64,000 nucleotides of DNA from Desulfovibrio sp. (GTDB taxonomy: Bacteria; Desulfobacterota; Desulfovibrionia; Desulfovibrionales; Desulfovibrionaceae), in NCBI GenBank assembly GCA_017528345.1, contig JAFXOX010000065.1, forward strand, positions 27,699 through 91,698, in the 5' to 3' direction. The number at the start of each line of letters is the position of its first letter. The stretch's first letter is position 1. Position numbers and translations under genes: made by a program. This document shows positions 35,184 through 43,110 of the stretch, one piece after another. The notes under the pieces were generated by a model, which was not told the DNA's origin, ran no database searches, and saw nothing but the letters and a program-made list of their open reading frames with translations.

Positions 35184-35498
35184 ATGAGATATCTTTCTCT
35201 TTTTATTCCTGTCGTTGAAGGTGGATATACTGTAGTAATACCTGACTTTCCCGAAATTGTTACCGAAGGTTCAACTCTTAATGAAGCTATGGATATGGCT
35301 GAAGATATTCTTTCAGAAACCATAGAAGATTATATACAAGAAGGACGTTCACTTCCAATACAGTCATCATTAGAAGCTGTTACGTTAATAGCACAAAAGG
35401 AGATCCAAAGGAAAGGAGTAGATCAGACAAGACAGCCGCTCATTCAGTTGGTCTCCGTCATCACTCAGGGACAACAGAAAGAACTTGCTTATGCATAG
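35184..35498 (+). CDS. HicB-family antitoxin-like protein
   Basis: This 104-residue protein begins with the HicB partial RNase-H-like fold: GGYTVVIPDFPEIVTEGSTL followed by EAMDMAEDILSETIEDYI. The C-terminal 40 residues do not look like the usual HTH or ribbon-helix-helix operator-binding part. The gene is AT-rich compared with nadC and nadA, which fits horizontal arrival. The adjacent toxin gene is decayed, so this antitoxin is probably an orphan or has lost selection. Confidence 0.75.
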   Translation: MRYLSLFIPVVEGGYTVVIPDFPEIVTEGSTLNEAMDMAEDILSETIEDYIQEGRSLPIQSSLEAVTLIAQKEIQRKGVDQTRQPLIQLVSVITQGQQKELAYA

Positions 35499-35812
35499 CC
35501 TTTTTCCGTCAAGTACGCTGCGCCATTCCCAGAGTATTGTACAACTCGACTTTCGACAAAGAGTCTGGAAAGCCCAAATGTTAGTGGTGAATATTCTTGT
35601 GCTGCGCAGTTGCGGCTCTTGAGCTTTGACACAGCTGTGCTTGCAAACTGTGAACAGCCTATCTGACAAGATGGCACACAAGTTCTGGCAAAGCATGATC
35701 ACGCAACGACCGGTAACACGTGCTCCCACACGCCCACGCGCTGAACGGGTTCCAGGTTGCCTTGCCTCTCCACGTAGTCCGCTTGCGCATCTTTCTCATT
35801 GACCCAAAAAAC
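35499..35812. other. Intergenic stretch with a possible minus-strand gene remnant
   Basis: No intact gene. On the minus strand the frame from about 35842 to the stop at 35699 reads VFWVNEKDAQADYVERQG and then VQRVGVWEHVLPVVA, with third-position GC like real genes here but no start codon. It may be the tail of a lost gene. I do not recognise its family. Confidence 0.35.
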
Positions 35813-35866
35813 AGGAGGCGGCGTGTCTCCCCGACCTGATGGCTAGGGTCTTCACGCCGAAAACTA
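35813..35866 (+). promoter_or_regulatory. Hairpin-bridged ribosome binding site of nadA
   Basis: AGGAGG (35813-35818) is followed directly by CGGCGTG (35819-35825), which pairs perfectly over seven bases with CACGCCG (35853-35859). Seven bases (AAAACTA) then reach ATG 35867. The linear distance from GGAGG to ATG is 48 bases, and no other Shine-Dalgarno is present. The stem differs in sequence from those at other loci but occupies the same position. Confidence 0.65.
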
Positions 35867-36916
35867 ATGCATGATCTCAACAACAATATAAGCCTTCTTC
35901 GCCAGAAGCTTGGTTCCAAGCTCTGTATTCTCGGCCATCACTATCAGTGTGAGCGTGTCATCCGACATTGTGATATCACAGGAGACTCCCTGGAGCTGGC
36001 TCGCAAGATTGCGGACATTGAGGCTACCTATCTTGTCTTCTGCGGCGTCTACTTTATGGGAGAGGCCGCTGCCCTGCTCACAAGGCCAGGGCAGCAGGTC
36101 TTCCTGCCAGATGATCATGCCGACTGCATGATGGCGCTCATGGCCAGCGGTTGCCATGTCCACAATGTTTTGCACGAGCTTCAGAGCATGGGTATGGATG
36201 TTATCCCCATAGCCTACGTCAATACCTCTGTGGGACTCAAAGCACAGGTTGGCGCCTTTGGTGGTGCTGTCTGCACCTCGGCCAACGCCAAGGATGTCCT
36301 CAACTGGGCGCTGAAGACAGGAAAGCGCGTGCTTTTCCTGCCGGATAAACATTTGGCACGCAATACGGCCAAACAACTTGGCCTTGACGCTCATGACTGG
36401 CATATTCTCAGACTTTCTGGCGACGGGATCCTTGACAGCAAAGAGGATCTTGGCGCAAAACGCCTACTGATCTGGCCTGGGTGCTGTCCCATCCACAGCC
36501 AGATGCGTGTCGAAGATATCAGGGCTGCACGTGAGGCTCTGCCTGGCTGCGCCGTCTATGTGCACCCGGAATGTCCGCCAGACGTTGTCGATGCCTGTGA
36601 AGGTGCTGGCTCAACCTCCTTCCTGATCCGCAAAGCGCAAAGCCTTGCCGGTAGCGCAAGTATCAAGAGGGTCGTCATTGGCACGGAAAGCAATCTTGTG
36701 ACACGCCTAGGCCTTCGCCACAAAAATGAGCTAACGCTTGTGCCTCTCAAAGAGGCCTATTGCCCAGACATGAATGCCATCACTGAAGAAAAGCTCCTCT
36801 CGCTTTTGCAGAGCATCCTCAACGGTCAGGGCAAACCTGTCAGGCTCAAAGAAGCCGAACGCGCTCCGGCCAAAGCGGCCCTTGAGCGCATGCTCGCCAT
36901 CTGTCAGCCTGCCTAA
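35867..36916 (+). CDS. nadA: Quinolinate synthase NadA
   Basis: This 349-residue [4Fe-4S] enzyme condenses iminoaspartate with dihydroxyacetone phosphate to quinolinate. Cluster cysteines are visible in FCGVYFMGEAA, GAVCTSANA and VHPECPPDV, each in its normal sequence context. GHHYQ near the start and FLPDKHLARN are other family marks. An extra CC pair lies in WPGCCPIHSQM. nadB follows and supplies iminoaspartate. The protein has the usual length. Confidence 0.96.
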   Translation: MHDLNNNISLLRQKLGSKLCILGHHYQCERVIRHCDITGDSLELARKIADIEATYLVFCGVYFMGEAAALLTRPGQQVFLPDDHADCMMALMASGCHVHNVLHELQSMGMDVIPIAYVNTSVGLKAQVGAFGGAVCTSANAKDVLNWALKTGKRVLFLPDKHLARNTAKQLGLDAHDWHILRLSGDGILDSKEDLGAKRLLIWPGCCPIHSQMRVEDIRAAREALPGCAVYVHPECPPDVVDACEGAGSTSFLIRKAQSLAGSASIKRVVIGTESNLVTRLGLRHKNELTLVPLKEAYCPDMNAITEEKLLSLLQSILNGQGKPVRLKEAERAPAKAALERMLAICQPA

Positions 36917-37005
36917 GTGTTACCTGGCTCACAGACCTGAGAGAGCTCTGGGGAAAACGGACCATTCGTCAAGGCCCTCATCCCCAAAACATGGGAGGCT
37001 ACGAG

Positions 37006-38688
37006 ATGCGCCTCCCGGCTATTGATACCCAACACGTTTCGTCTGCCTCCATTGTAACAGCAGCAAGAGGAACTATGTCACAACGCCGTTATGTCCAGTT
37101 TCTGATCATTGGTTCAGGTATTGCCGGCGCCACGGCGGCCCTGACTCTGGCCGACCAGGGGCTGGAAGTGCTTCTGATCAACTGTGGAGAGGATCTGCTC
37201 GACGGCAACTCCACCCTCGCCCAGGGCGGCATCATCTATCAGTCCGCCACAACCCAGGAGGGGCTTCCCCCCAAACCTGGCCAGCGTCACGATGCGCGAT
37301 CCCTTGAGCATGACATTCTGGTAGCCGGCCATGACTACAATTATCAGCGTGCTGTGCGCTGGCTATCCCGCAAGGGGCCGGAATATGTGGAAGAGATCCT
37401 CATCAAGCGTGCCGGTATCGCCTTTGACAAAAATGCCGACGGCTCCTTCCACCTGACACGTGAAGGCGGCCATTCCGTCCCGCGTATTCTCCACAAAGCC
37501 GACTATTCCGGTCGCGCCATCATGGAGGGGCTGGCGCTCCAGGTTGCCAAACACCCGCATATTACCTGTCTGCATCACAAGGCAGCCATTGACCTTCTCA
37601 CCACCCAGCACCATGCCAGACACGCCCAGTGCCGCTACGAAGTGGGCAATCGCTGTGTGGGAGCCTATGTGCTCGATACCATCACAGGCGAGCCTGAAAC
37701 GATTCTGGCTGACTGGACTATTCTGGCCACAGGCGGCACAGGTCGCGTTTTTCTGCATTCCACCAATGCCGAGGCCTGTGTGGGAACAGGCATTGCCATG
37801 GCCGCCCGGGCTGGCGTTGAGCTCTCCAATCTCGAATTCATGCAGTTTCACCCAACGGCACTCTTTGATCAGCGCAGCTCGCGCAGACCTCTGATCACGG
37901 AAGCGATGCGCGGAGAAGGTGCTATTCTCCTCAATGCCAAACATCAGCCCTTTATGCGCAAGTATGACAAACGCGGCGACCTTGCGCCGCGTGACATTGT
38001 CTCACAGGCCATGATGGAAGAAATGCTGCATTCAGGCTCACCCTATCTTTTTCTTGATGCTTCGCGCATTGAGCTGGATCTCCTGCAGCGTTTTCCCACC
38101 GTGTTTGAGCAATGCCAGAAAATCGGTATCGACATCCGCAAAGATCCCATTCCCGTTGTGCCCTGCGCCCATTATTTCTGCGGTGGGATTCTCACCGATC
38201 TGCACGGACGCACCTCCCTCAAAGGCCTCTTTGCCGTGGGCGAATGCGCCTGTACAGGTCTGCACGGGGCCAATCGTCTGGCAAGCACATCCCTTCTCGA
38301 GGGGCTTGCCTGGGGCGCCAGCTGCGGTGAATATCTTGGCATGCTCTCGCAGCGCAGCCGCAGTCTCTCGGGCAAGGTACGCAGTGCCATCCCCGACTGG
38401 CACGATGAAGGCGATGAACACGCCGATGATCCAGCCCTTGTCGCCCAGGACTGGGCCAATATCCGCAATACCATGTGGAATTATGTGGGCATTTCCCGCA
38501 CGCAGGCACGACTGCGCCGAGCCTTTGAAGATATGCGCGTGCTCGTCCGGCATATCCACGATTTCTACAAGCGCACCCATATTTCTCAGAGCCTGATTCA
38601 GCTCTTTCACGGTTCTCAAACCGCCTATGCCATTACCCAGGCCGCCATGCGCAATCCCCAAAGTATTGGCTGCCACCACCGCACCTAA
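37006..38688 (+). CDS. nadB: L-aspartate oxidase NadB
   Basis: This flavoprotein of about 560 residues oxidises aspartate to iminoaspartate for NadA. The FAD dinucleotide fold is FLIIGSGIAGATAAL; STLAQGGI, GGTGRVF, EFMQFHPTAL and HGANRLASTSLLE are succinate-dehydrogenase/NadB marks. ATG 37006 has GGGAGG seven bases before it and is preferred. ATG 37075 (AGAGG before it) would start at SQRRYVQ and matches the family N-terminus better, so the first 23 residues are uncertain. It lies 89 bases after nadA. Confidence 0.94.
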   Translation: MRLPAIDTQHVSSASIVTAARGTMSQRRYVQFLIIGSGIAGATAALTLADQGLEVLLINCGEDLLDGNSTLAQGGIIYQSATTQEGLPPKPGQRHDARSLEHDILVAGHDYNYQRAVRWLSRKGPEYVEEILIKRAGIAFDKNADGSFHLTREGGHSVPRILHKADYSGRAIMEGLALQVAKHPHITCLHHKAAIDLLTTQHHARHAQCRYEVGNRCVGAYVLDTITGEPETILADWTILATGGTGRVFLHSTNAEACVGTGIAMAARAGVELSNLEFMQFHPTALFDQRSSRRPLITEAMRGEGAILLNAKHQPFMRKYDKRGDLAPRDIVSQAMMEEMLHSGSPYLFLDASRIELDLLQRFPTVFEQCQKIGIDIRKDPIPVVPCAHYFCGGILTDLHGRTSLKGLFAVGECACTGLHGANRLASTSLLEGLAWGASCGEYLGMLSQRSRSLSGKVRSAIPDWHDEGDEHADDPALVAQDWANIRNTMWNYVGISRTQARLRRAFEDMRVLVRHIHDFYKRTHISQSLIQLFHGSQTAYAITQAAMRNPQSIGCHHRT

Positions 38689-38700
38689 CCTGCAAACCCA

Positions 38701-38754
38701 TGGAGGCAGCGTTTGCTCCTCGGCCCAAATCCGAGAATCCACGCTGAATAATTG
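38701..38754 (+). promoter_or_regulatory. Hairpin-bridged ribosome binding site of the gene at 38755
   Basis: GGAGG (38702-38706) is followed directly by outer stem CAGCGT/ACGCTG (38707-38712 with 38741-38746) enclosing CTCGG/CCGAG (38719-38723 with 38731-38735). Eight bases (AATAATTG) then reach ATG 38755. The outer stem is identical to that of rplS and nearly that of the Tim44-like and first AAA/nuclease genes. ATGGAGGCAGCG could also open a 15-codon leader ending in the TGA at 38746-38748. Confidence 0.55.
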
Positions 38755-40230
38755 ATGAAACATCCGCAACGTTTTTTTCTGCTTTGTGTCGTTCTGCTTG
38801 TGGCCGTTTTCCTTGCAGGCGTCCAGTTCTGGATCAAACCCGCCATTGAAGGCGAGGTCACAGTCCTCATCAATGAATCGCTCAAAGCTCAGGGTCTCAC
38901 CCCCACAAGTCCCGTTCAAGCTACGGTATCCCCCTTTACCCGCAAGCTTCTGCTTCCGGCTTTTGATCTCGCGCCCAATCCGGCAACCGGCCTGCAAAAG
39001 GGCCATGTCAAGCCCTCAGAAACCATCATGACCTATCAGGGGCTTCTCGCGTTTTCTCCCTTGCGAGAGCTCTTCACGCCCAAAAGCGGCAATATCACCT
39101 TTGTGCAGCAATCTCTGTGCCAGGGGCTGACCATGGAGGTTAACGGAGCCAGTGTAAGCCTGGAAACACTGACAGCCCGCGAAGTGGGGCTAGATGCCGA
39201 AAAATTCAGAGAGCTACTTGCCGATCCCCATGCCAAGGGCAAATACCCCAAACTTTCCCTCCAGCTTTTGCGTATGGACAGATGTGCCATCAAGGTCCAG
39301 GCAGGCGATGTCACGCTTGCCATGGGCCCCATGACCTTTGAAAAGATGAGCCCGCAACGGCTTGATCACCTCATTATCGAAAATATTGAAGGTCTTGAGC
39401 AGGGTCATAAGAAGTTCCACAGCTCCCGCCTTGTGCAGGACAATATCCGTATCTTTACGGAAGAGGAAACGCTGGCTCTGGTTGCTAAGTTAACCATGGG
39501 CAGTGATGAAGCGCGTGCTGAAGAGCTGCTCAAACTCTTCATCGGCGATCAGCCCCTGGTTGAAAAAACCAGTCTGCAAGGTCTTACCCTTGATGTGGAT
39601 GGCTCACCGGTCAATCTCAAGGAGATCACGTTCAGCACCAAGGCCGGCAAAGAAGAGCGCTTCACCGTCACAGGGCTCGTGCTGGCCGGCAAGACCATCG
39701 AAGAGCAGCTCAAGGAAAAGCTCCCCATTCCGGCCCTGCTCCACCTCAATCTTTCCCTTGGCGAGCGTAAGGAATCGGAAAAAACGCGAAAGCTCAGTGC
39801 TTCCCTTGGCATTGACGAACTCTTTAGCCTTGATCTGGAACTTTCCGCAGATCTCGATACGTTAGAGAACCTTTTTGACAAGCTTCTGACCTGTCCGTTG
39901 CACAACGTCAATCTCACCTATACCGACAAGAGTCTCCTGGCACGGGCTACGCTCTACGCAGCACCCCAGATGGCCAATAAAGAGTTTTTAGTTGCGCAGA
40001 TCACAAACAATCTCAACGGTTCCCCCTTTGAACGCGATCTGGCAGCAAAGCTCTGCAGCTTTGTAGAAAAGCCCGGTCTTGTGAACATCGCATCTCTTCC
40101 GGGAAAGACCTTTACTGCCACAGAGCTTACCCAACTGCAGGATACAGATCTTGGCAAGTTTCTGCAGCTTACCGTCACCCAGGGATCTGAAGATCTCAAC
40201 CAAAGCATCCTTCGTCTGAAGTCTGAATAA
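38755..40230 (+). CDS. Inner-membrane-anchored periplasmic protein, function unknown
   Basis: This 491-residue protein has one N-terminal transmembrane helix (FFLLCVVLLVAVFLAGVQFW) after a short basic tail and a long soluble domain rich in Leu, Lys and Glu, predicted to face the periplasm. The domain repeats a motif of the kind LTMEVNGASVSLETLT and LTLDVDGSPVNLKEIT, hinting at an internal duplication, perhaps an AsmA/DUF945-like beta structure. I do not recognise the family with confidence. Its stop overlaps the next start (TAATG). Confidence 0.7.
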   Translation: MKHPQRFFLLCVVLLVAVFLAGVQFWIKPAIEGEVTVLINESLKAQGLTPTSPVQATVSPFTRKLLLPAFDLAPNPATGLQKGHVKPSETIMTYQGLLAFSPLRELFTPKSGNITFVQQSLCQGLTMEVNGASVSLETLTAREVGLDAEKFRELLADPHAKGKYPKLSLQLLRMDRCAIKVQAGDVTLAMGPMTFEKMSPQRLDHLIIENIEGLEQGHKKFHSSRLVQDNIRIFTEEETLALVAKLTMGSDEARAEELLKLFIGDQPLVEKTSLQGLTLDVDGSPVNLKEITFSTKAGKEERFTVTGLVLAGKTIEEQLKEKLPIPALLHLNLSLGERKESEKTRKLSASLGIDELFSLDLELSADLDTLENLFDKLLTCPLHNVNLTYTDKSLLARATLYAAPQMANKEFLVAQITNNLNGSPFERDLAAKLCSFVEKPGLVNIASLPGKTFTATELTQLQDTDLGKFLQLTVTQGSEDLNQSILRLKSE

Positions 40231-41414
40231 TGCGTGAACTGATTCTCAAAAACAAAGAAGACCAGAGACTGATCCATGGGCATCTCTGGATCTTCAGCAA
40301 TGAGGTGGACTCTCCCCTGGGCGATTTTGCCGAAGGCGAAGAAGTGCTCGTCAAAAACGCCCAGGGTCATTGTCTTGGCACAGCCTGTGTCAATCCCCAT
40401 GCCCTCATCTGTGCCCGCCTGCACAGCCGCCGCCAGGCCGTCCACCTGGATGCCGAGCTCTTGCACAAGCGCTTGCGTACGGCCCTTGCATTACGCACAC
40501 AGCTTTTTTCCAAGCCCTGGTATCGCCTCTGTCACGGCGAGGGCGATCTCTTGCCAGGTCTGGTCATTGACCGCTATGACCGACATCTGACCATTCAGAT
40601 CACAACGAAAGCCATGGAACTGCGCAAGCAGGAACTCTTTTCTGTGTTGCAGGAGCTCTTGCAGCCACAGAGCCTGCTTCTGGCCAATGACAATCCCATG
40701 CGCGCCCTGGAAGGCTTGTCTCTGGAAAAGGAATGTCTTGGCGATGTGCCCTGCGAACTTGAGGTTCCGGAAAACGACTGTCTGTTCACGGTCCCCTGCC
40801 AGACAGGGCAAAAAACCGGCTGGTTCTATGATCAGCGCGACAATCGCCAAAAAGCGGCGAGCTTTGCCAGGGATCTCGATGTGCTGGATGCCTTCTGCTA
40901 TGTGGGGGGCTTTGGGGTGGGCTGCGCCAAACACGGCTGCCGCTCAGTCACCTTTCTCGACGCCTCTTCCCAGGCCCTTGACTATGCACGCAGAAATCTT
41001 GAACACAATGCGCCGGCATGTGCCGAGACAGCCAGCTATCTTGAAGGTTCAGCCCAAAAGCTTCTAGCTGAGCTTGCGGCAGAGGGCAGACGTTTTGATC
41101 TGGTGAGCATTGATCCTCCGGCTTTCATCAAGCGCCGCAAAGATGCCGGTCAGGGCATCAGTGCCTATCGCAAACTCAATCAGCTGGCCGCAAGCCTGCT
41201 CAAGCCAGGCGGTATTCTCGTCTCCTCGTCCTGTTCTTTTCATCTCAAGGAAGAAACGCTCCTTGACTGTATCGCACGTTCTGCCCACAAACTGGGGAGA
41301 ACATGTCAACTCTTGGCCAAAGGCCAGCAGGCGGCAGATCACCCGGAACTTTTAGGGATGCCTGAGACACGCTATCTCAAATGCTGCATAGCCCGCCTTC
41401 TGCCAGGGGATTAA
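40230..41414 (+). CDS. RlmI/RlmK-like 23S rRNA methyltransferase with PUA domain
   Basis: This 394-residue class I SAM-dependent methyltransferase begins with a PUA-type RNA-binding domain (HLWIFSNEVD, GEEVLVKNAQG). EGDLLPGLVIDRY and GWFYDQRDNR are family segments, and the SAM core is VLDAFCYVGGFGVGCAK, with SIDPPAFIKRRKDA as catalytic motif IV. E. coli RlmI methylates C1962 of 23S rRNA; the same target is likely but not proven. Its ATG overlaps the stop of the upstream gene. Confidence 0.88.
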   Translation: MRELILKNKEDQRLIHGHLWIFSNEVDSPLGDFAEGEEVLVKNAQGHCLGTACVNPHALICARLHSRRQAVHLDAELLHKRLRTALALRTQLFSKPWYRLCHGEGDLLPGLVIDRYDRHLTIQITTKAMELRKQELFSVLQELLQPQSLLLANDNPMRALEGLSLEKECLGDVPCELEVPENDCLFTVPCQTGQKTGWFYDQRDNRQKAASFARDLDVLDAFCYVGGFGVGCAKHGCRSVTFLDASSQALDYARRNLEHNAPACAETASYLEGSAQKLLAELAAEGRRFDLVSIDPPAFIKRRKDAGQGISAYRKLNQLAASLLKPGGILVSSSCSFHLKEETLLDCIARSAHKLGRTCQLLAKGQQAADHPELLGMPETRYLKCCIARLLPGD

Positions 41415-41544
41415 CAGGCAAAGAGGCTGCCTGCCCCATAACCGCTGATTCCCCGCTGCGCCACATAGCGGCCACTTCTGTCTCACACCTAGCCGCACAG
41501 GTCATCCTGTGATAAACGCCTAGCCGTTATAAGGATACACATTC

Positions 41545-42735
41545 ATGTTCAATAAACTTCGTCTGCTCACACCAGGCCCAACCCCTCTCCCCGAAGAAGT
41601 GCGTCTGGCCCTTGCCAAGGACATGATCCACCACAGAAAGCAGGATTTCCGGGAGATCATGGCACGTGTCCAAAAGGGACTCCAAACCCTCTTTGGCACG
41701 CAGGAAATGGTTTTACCCCTTTCTGCCTCAGGCTCAGGGGCCATGACAGCTGCCGTCTACAGCCTCTTTGCGCCACAGGAAAAAGTGCTTGTGGTGGAAG
41801 GCGGCAAATTTGGTCAGCGCTGGACTGAAATCGCCAAAATGCGCGGTCTTGAACCTGTGGTACTCAGCGTCGAATGGGGGCGCGCCGCACAGGCTGAGGT
41901 GATTGCTCAGATGCTCGCCAAGGACAAGGACATCCGAGGCGTTCTTGTGCAGGTTTCTGAGACCTCCACAGGTGTTCTCCACCCCATTCAGGATATCGCC
42001 AAAGTCTGTCACGAGCACGATGTGCTCTTGGTTGCCGATGGCATTTCCGCTGTGGGGATCTCTCCCTGTCCCATGGATGCCTGGGGCATTGACTGTCTTT
42101 TGACAGGTTCTCAGAAAGGTCTCATGCTGCCTCCGGGCCTTGCGCTGATTGCCCTGTCCAGCCGTGCCTGGGCCAAGGCCAATGTGCTTGGTCCCGGTTG
42201 TTTCTATTTTGATCTTCCTGCCGAGCGTAAAAAACTTGAAAAGCACGAGACGCATTTCACAACGGCTGTGAACCTCATCGTCGGTTTAGACGAAAGCCTG
42301 AAAATACTGCTTGCAGAGGGTCTTGAAGCCGTCTACAAAAAACAGTGGGCACTGACGATGCTTGCCCGCACGGGAGCTCGGGCCATGGGACTTGAACTCT
42401 TTGCCCGCGAGCACTACACATGGGGCCTGACCAGTGTCCAATTGCCCGAGGGTGTTGACGGACTCAAGGTTTTACAGATTGCGCAGGAAAAATTTGGGGT
42501 CTGTCTGGCCGGCGGCCAGGATCACCTGAAAGGGCACATTGTGCGCATCGGCCATATGGGCTGGGTCGACTGGGCAGATGTGCTCGCCGGCCTCTACGCC
42601 ATTGACAGAAGCCTCGTGGAAGCCAGTGGTTTTTCCGGCTCGCGCGACTATCTCGAACAGGCCATGGCTGCCTATCAGACGGCTCTTTCGGGCGAGCCTG
42701 GTACTGTTCCGAGCAAGGTCTTTGTGCGCAGCTGA
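41545..42735 (+). CDS. Class V aminotransferase (serine/alanine-glyoxylate aminotransferase-like)
   Basis: This 396-residue PLP enzyme opens LRLLTPGPTPLPEEVRLA, as alanine-glyoxylate/serine-pyruvate aminotransferases do. The PLP aspartate is in LLVADGISAVG and the Schiff-base lysine in TGSQKGLMLPPG. The AGXT-like group transfers amino groups between serine or alanine and glyoxylate or pyruvate; the true pair here is unknown. AAGGA lies nine bases before the ATG. A perfect inverted repeat CACAGG-TCAT-CCTGTG lies upstream at 41496-41511. Confidence 0.88.
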   Translation: MFNKLRLLTPGPTPLPEEVRLALAKDMIHHRKQDFREIMARVQKGLQTLFGTQEMVLPLSASGSGAMTAAVYSLFAPQEKVLVVEGGKFGQRWTEIAKMRGLEPVVLSVEWGRAAQAEVIAQMLAKDKDIRGVLVQVSETSTGVLHPIQDIAKVCHEHDVLLVADGISAVGISPCPMDAWGIDCLLTGSQKGLMLPPGLALIALSSRAWAKANVLGPGCFYFDLPAERKKLEKHETHFTTAVNLIVGLDESLKILLAEGLEAVYKKQWALTMLARTGARAMGLELFAREHYTWGLTSVQLPEGVDGLKVLQIAQEKFGVCLAGGQDHLKGHIVRIGHMGWVDWADVLAGLYAIDRSLVEASGFSGSRDYLEQAMAAYQTALSGEPGTVPSKVFVRS

Positions 42736-42750
42736 CGCAATACATCTGCA

Positions 42751-42788
42751 AAAGGAGGCTTGCAGGGAAAAACTGCAAGAAAAAAGCT
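42751..42788 (+). promoter_or_regulatory. Hairpin-bridged ribosome binding site of the DUF1844 gene
   Basis: AAAGGAGG (42751-42758) is followed directly by CTTGCAG (42759-42765) pairing perfectly with CTGCAAG (42773-42779) across a seven-base loop. Nine bases then reach ATG 42789. This is the simplest example of the pattern: one hairpin, no inner stem, and a sequence unrelated to the others. Confidence 0.6.
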
Positions 42789-43088
42789 ATGAGTGCCACA
42801 GAGACACATGAAGATGCAGCGCATCGTACCCATTCCATGCCCAAGGTCACCTTTTCCACCTTTATTCTTTCCATGGCCTCATCGGCTCTCGTGCAGCTGG
42901 GTGAAGTGCCTGATCCGGCCAGTGGCGGCACCAAGCCTGACAAGCTGATGGCCAAGCACAGCATTGACCTGCTTGACATGCTCAAGGAAAAAACCCGGGG
43001 CAATCTCGACGGTGCGGAACAGCAAATGCTCGACAGCATGCTTTTTGAACTGAAAATGAAATACGTCAAAATTTTTGGCGACAAATAA
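42789..43088 (+). CDS. DUF1844 domain protein
   Basis: This 99-residue protein contains the DUF1844 core TFSTFILSMASSALVQLGEVPDP followed by AKHSIDLLDMLKEKT and the C-terminal MLFELKMKYV. Members are small helical cytoplasmic proteins of unknown function, frequent in Desulfobacterota. It lies between an aminotransferase and argC, 22 bases before the latter. Translation likely uses the hairpin-bridged Shine-Dalgarno. Confidence 0.88.
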   Translation: MSATETHEDAAHRTHSMPKVTFSTFILSMASSALVQLGEVPDPASGGTKPDKLMAKHSIDLLDMLKEKTRGNLDGAEQQMLDSMLFELKMKYVKIFGDK

Positions 43089-43110
43089 GGCGCAAAGCCA
43101 GAGGGGCATC

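Noticed and set aside
41496..41511. CACAGG-TCAT-CCTGTG before the class V aminotransferase
   Set aside because: A perfect but short repeat; the gene has a normal AAGGA, so it is not counted among the bridged sites.
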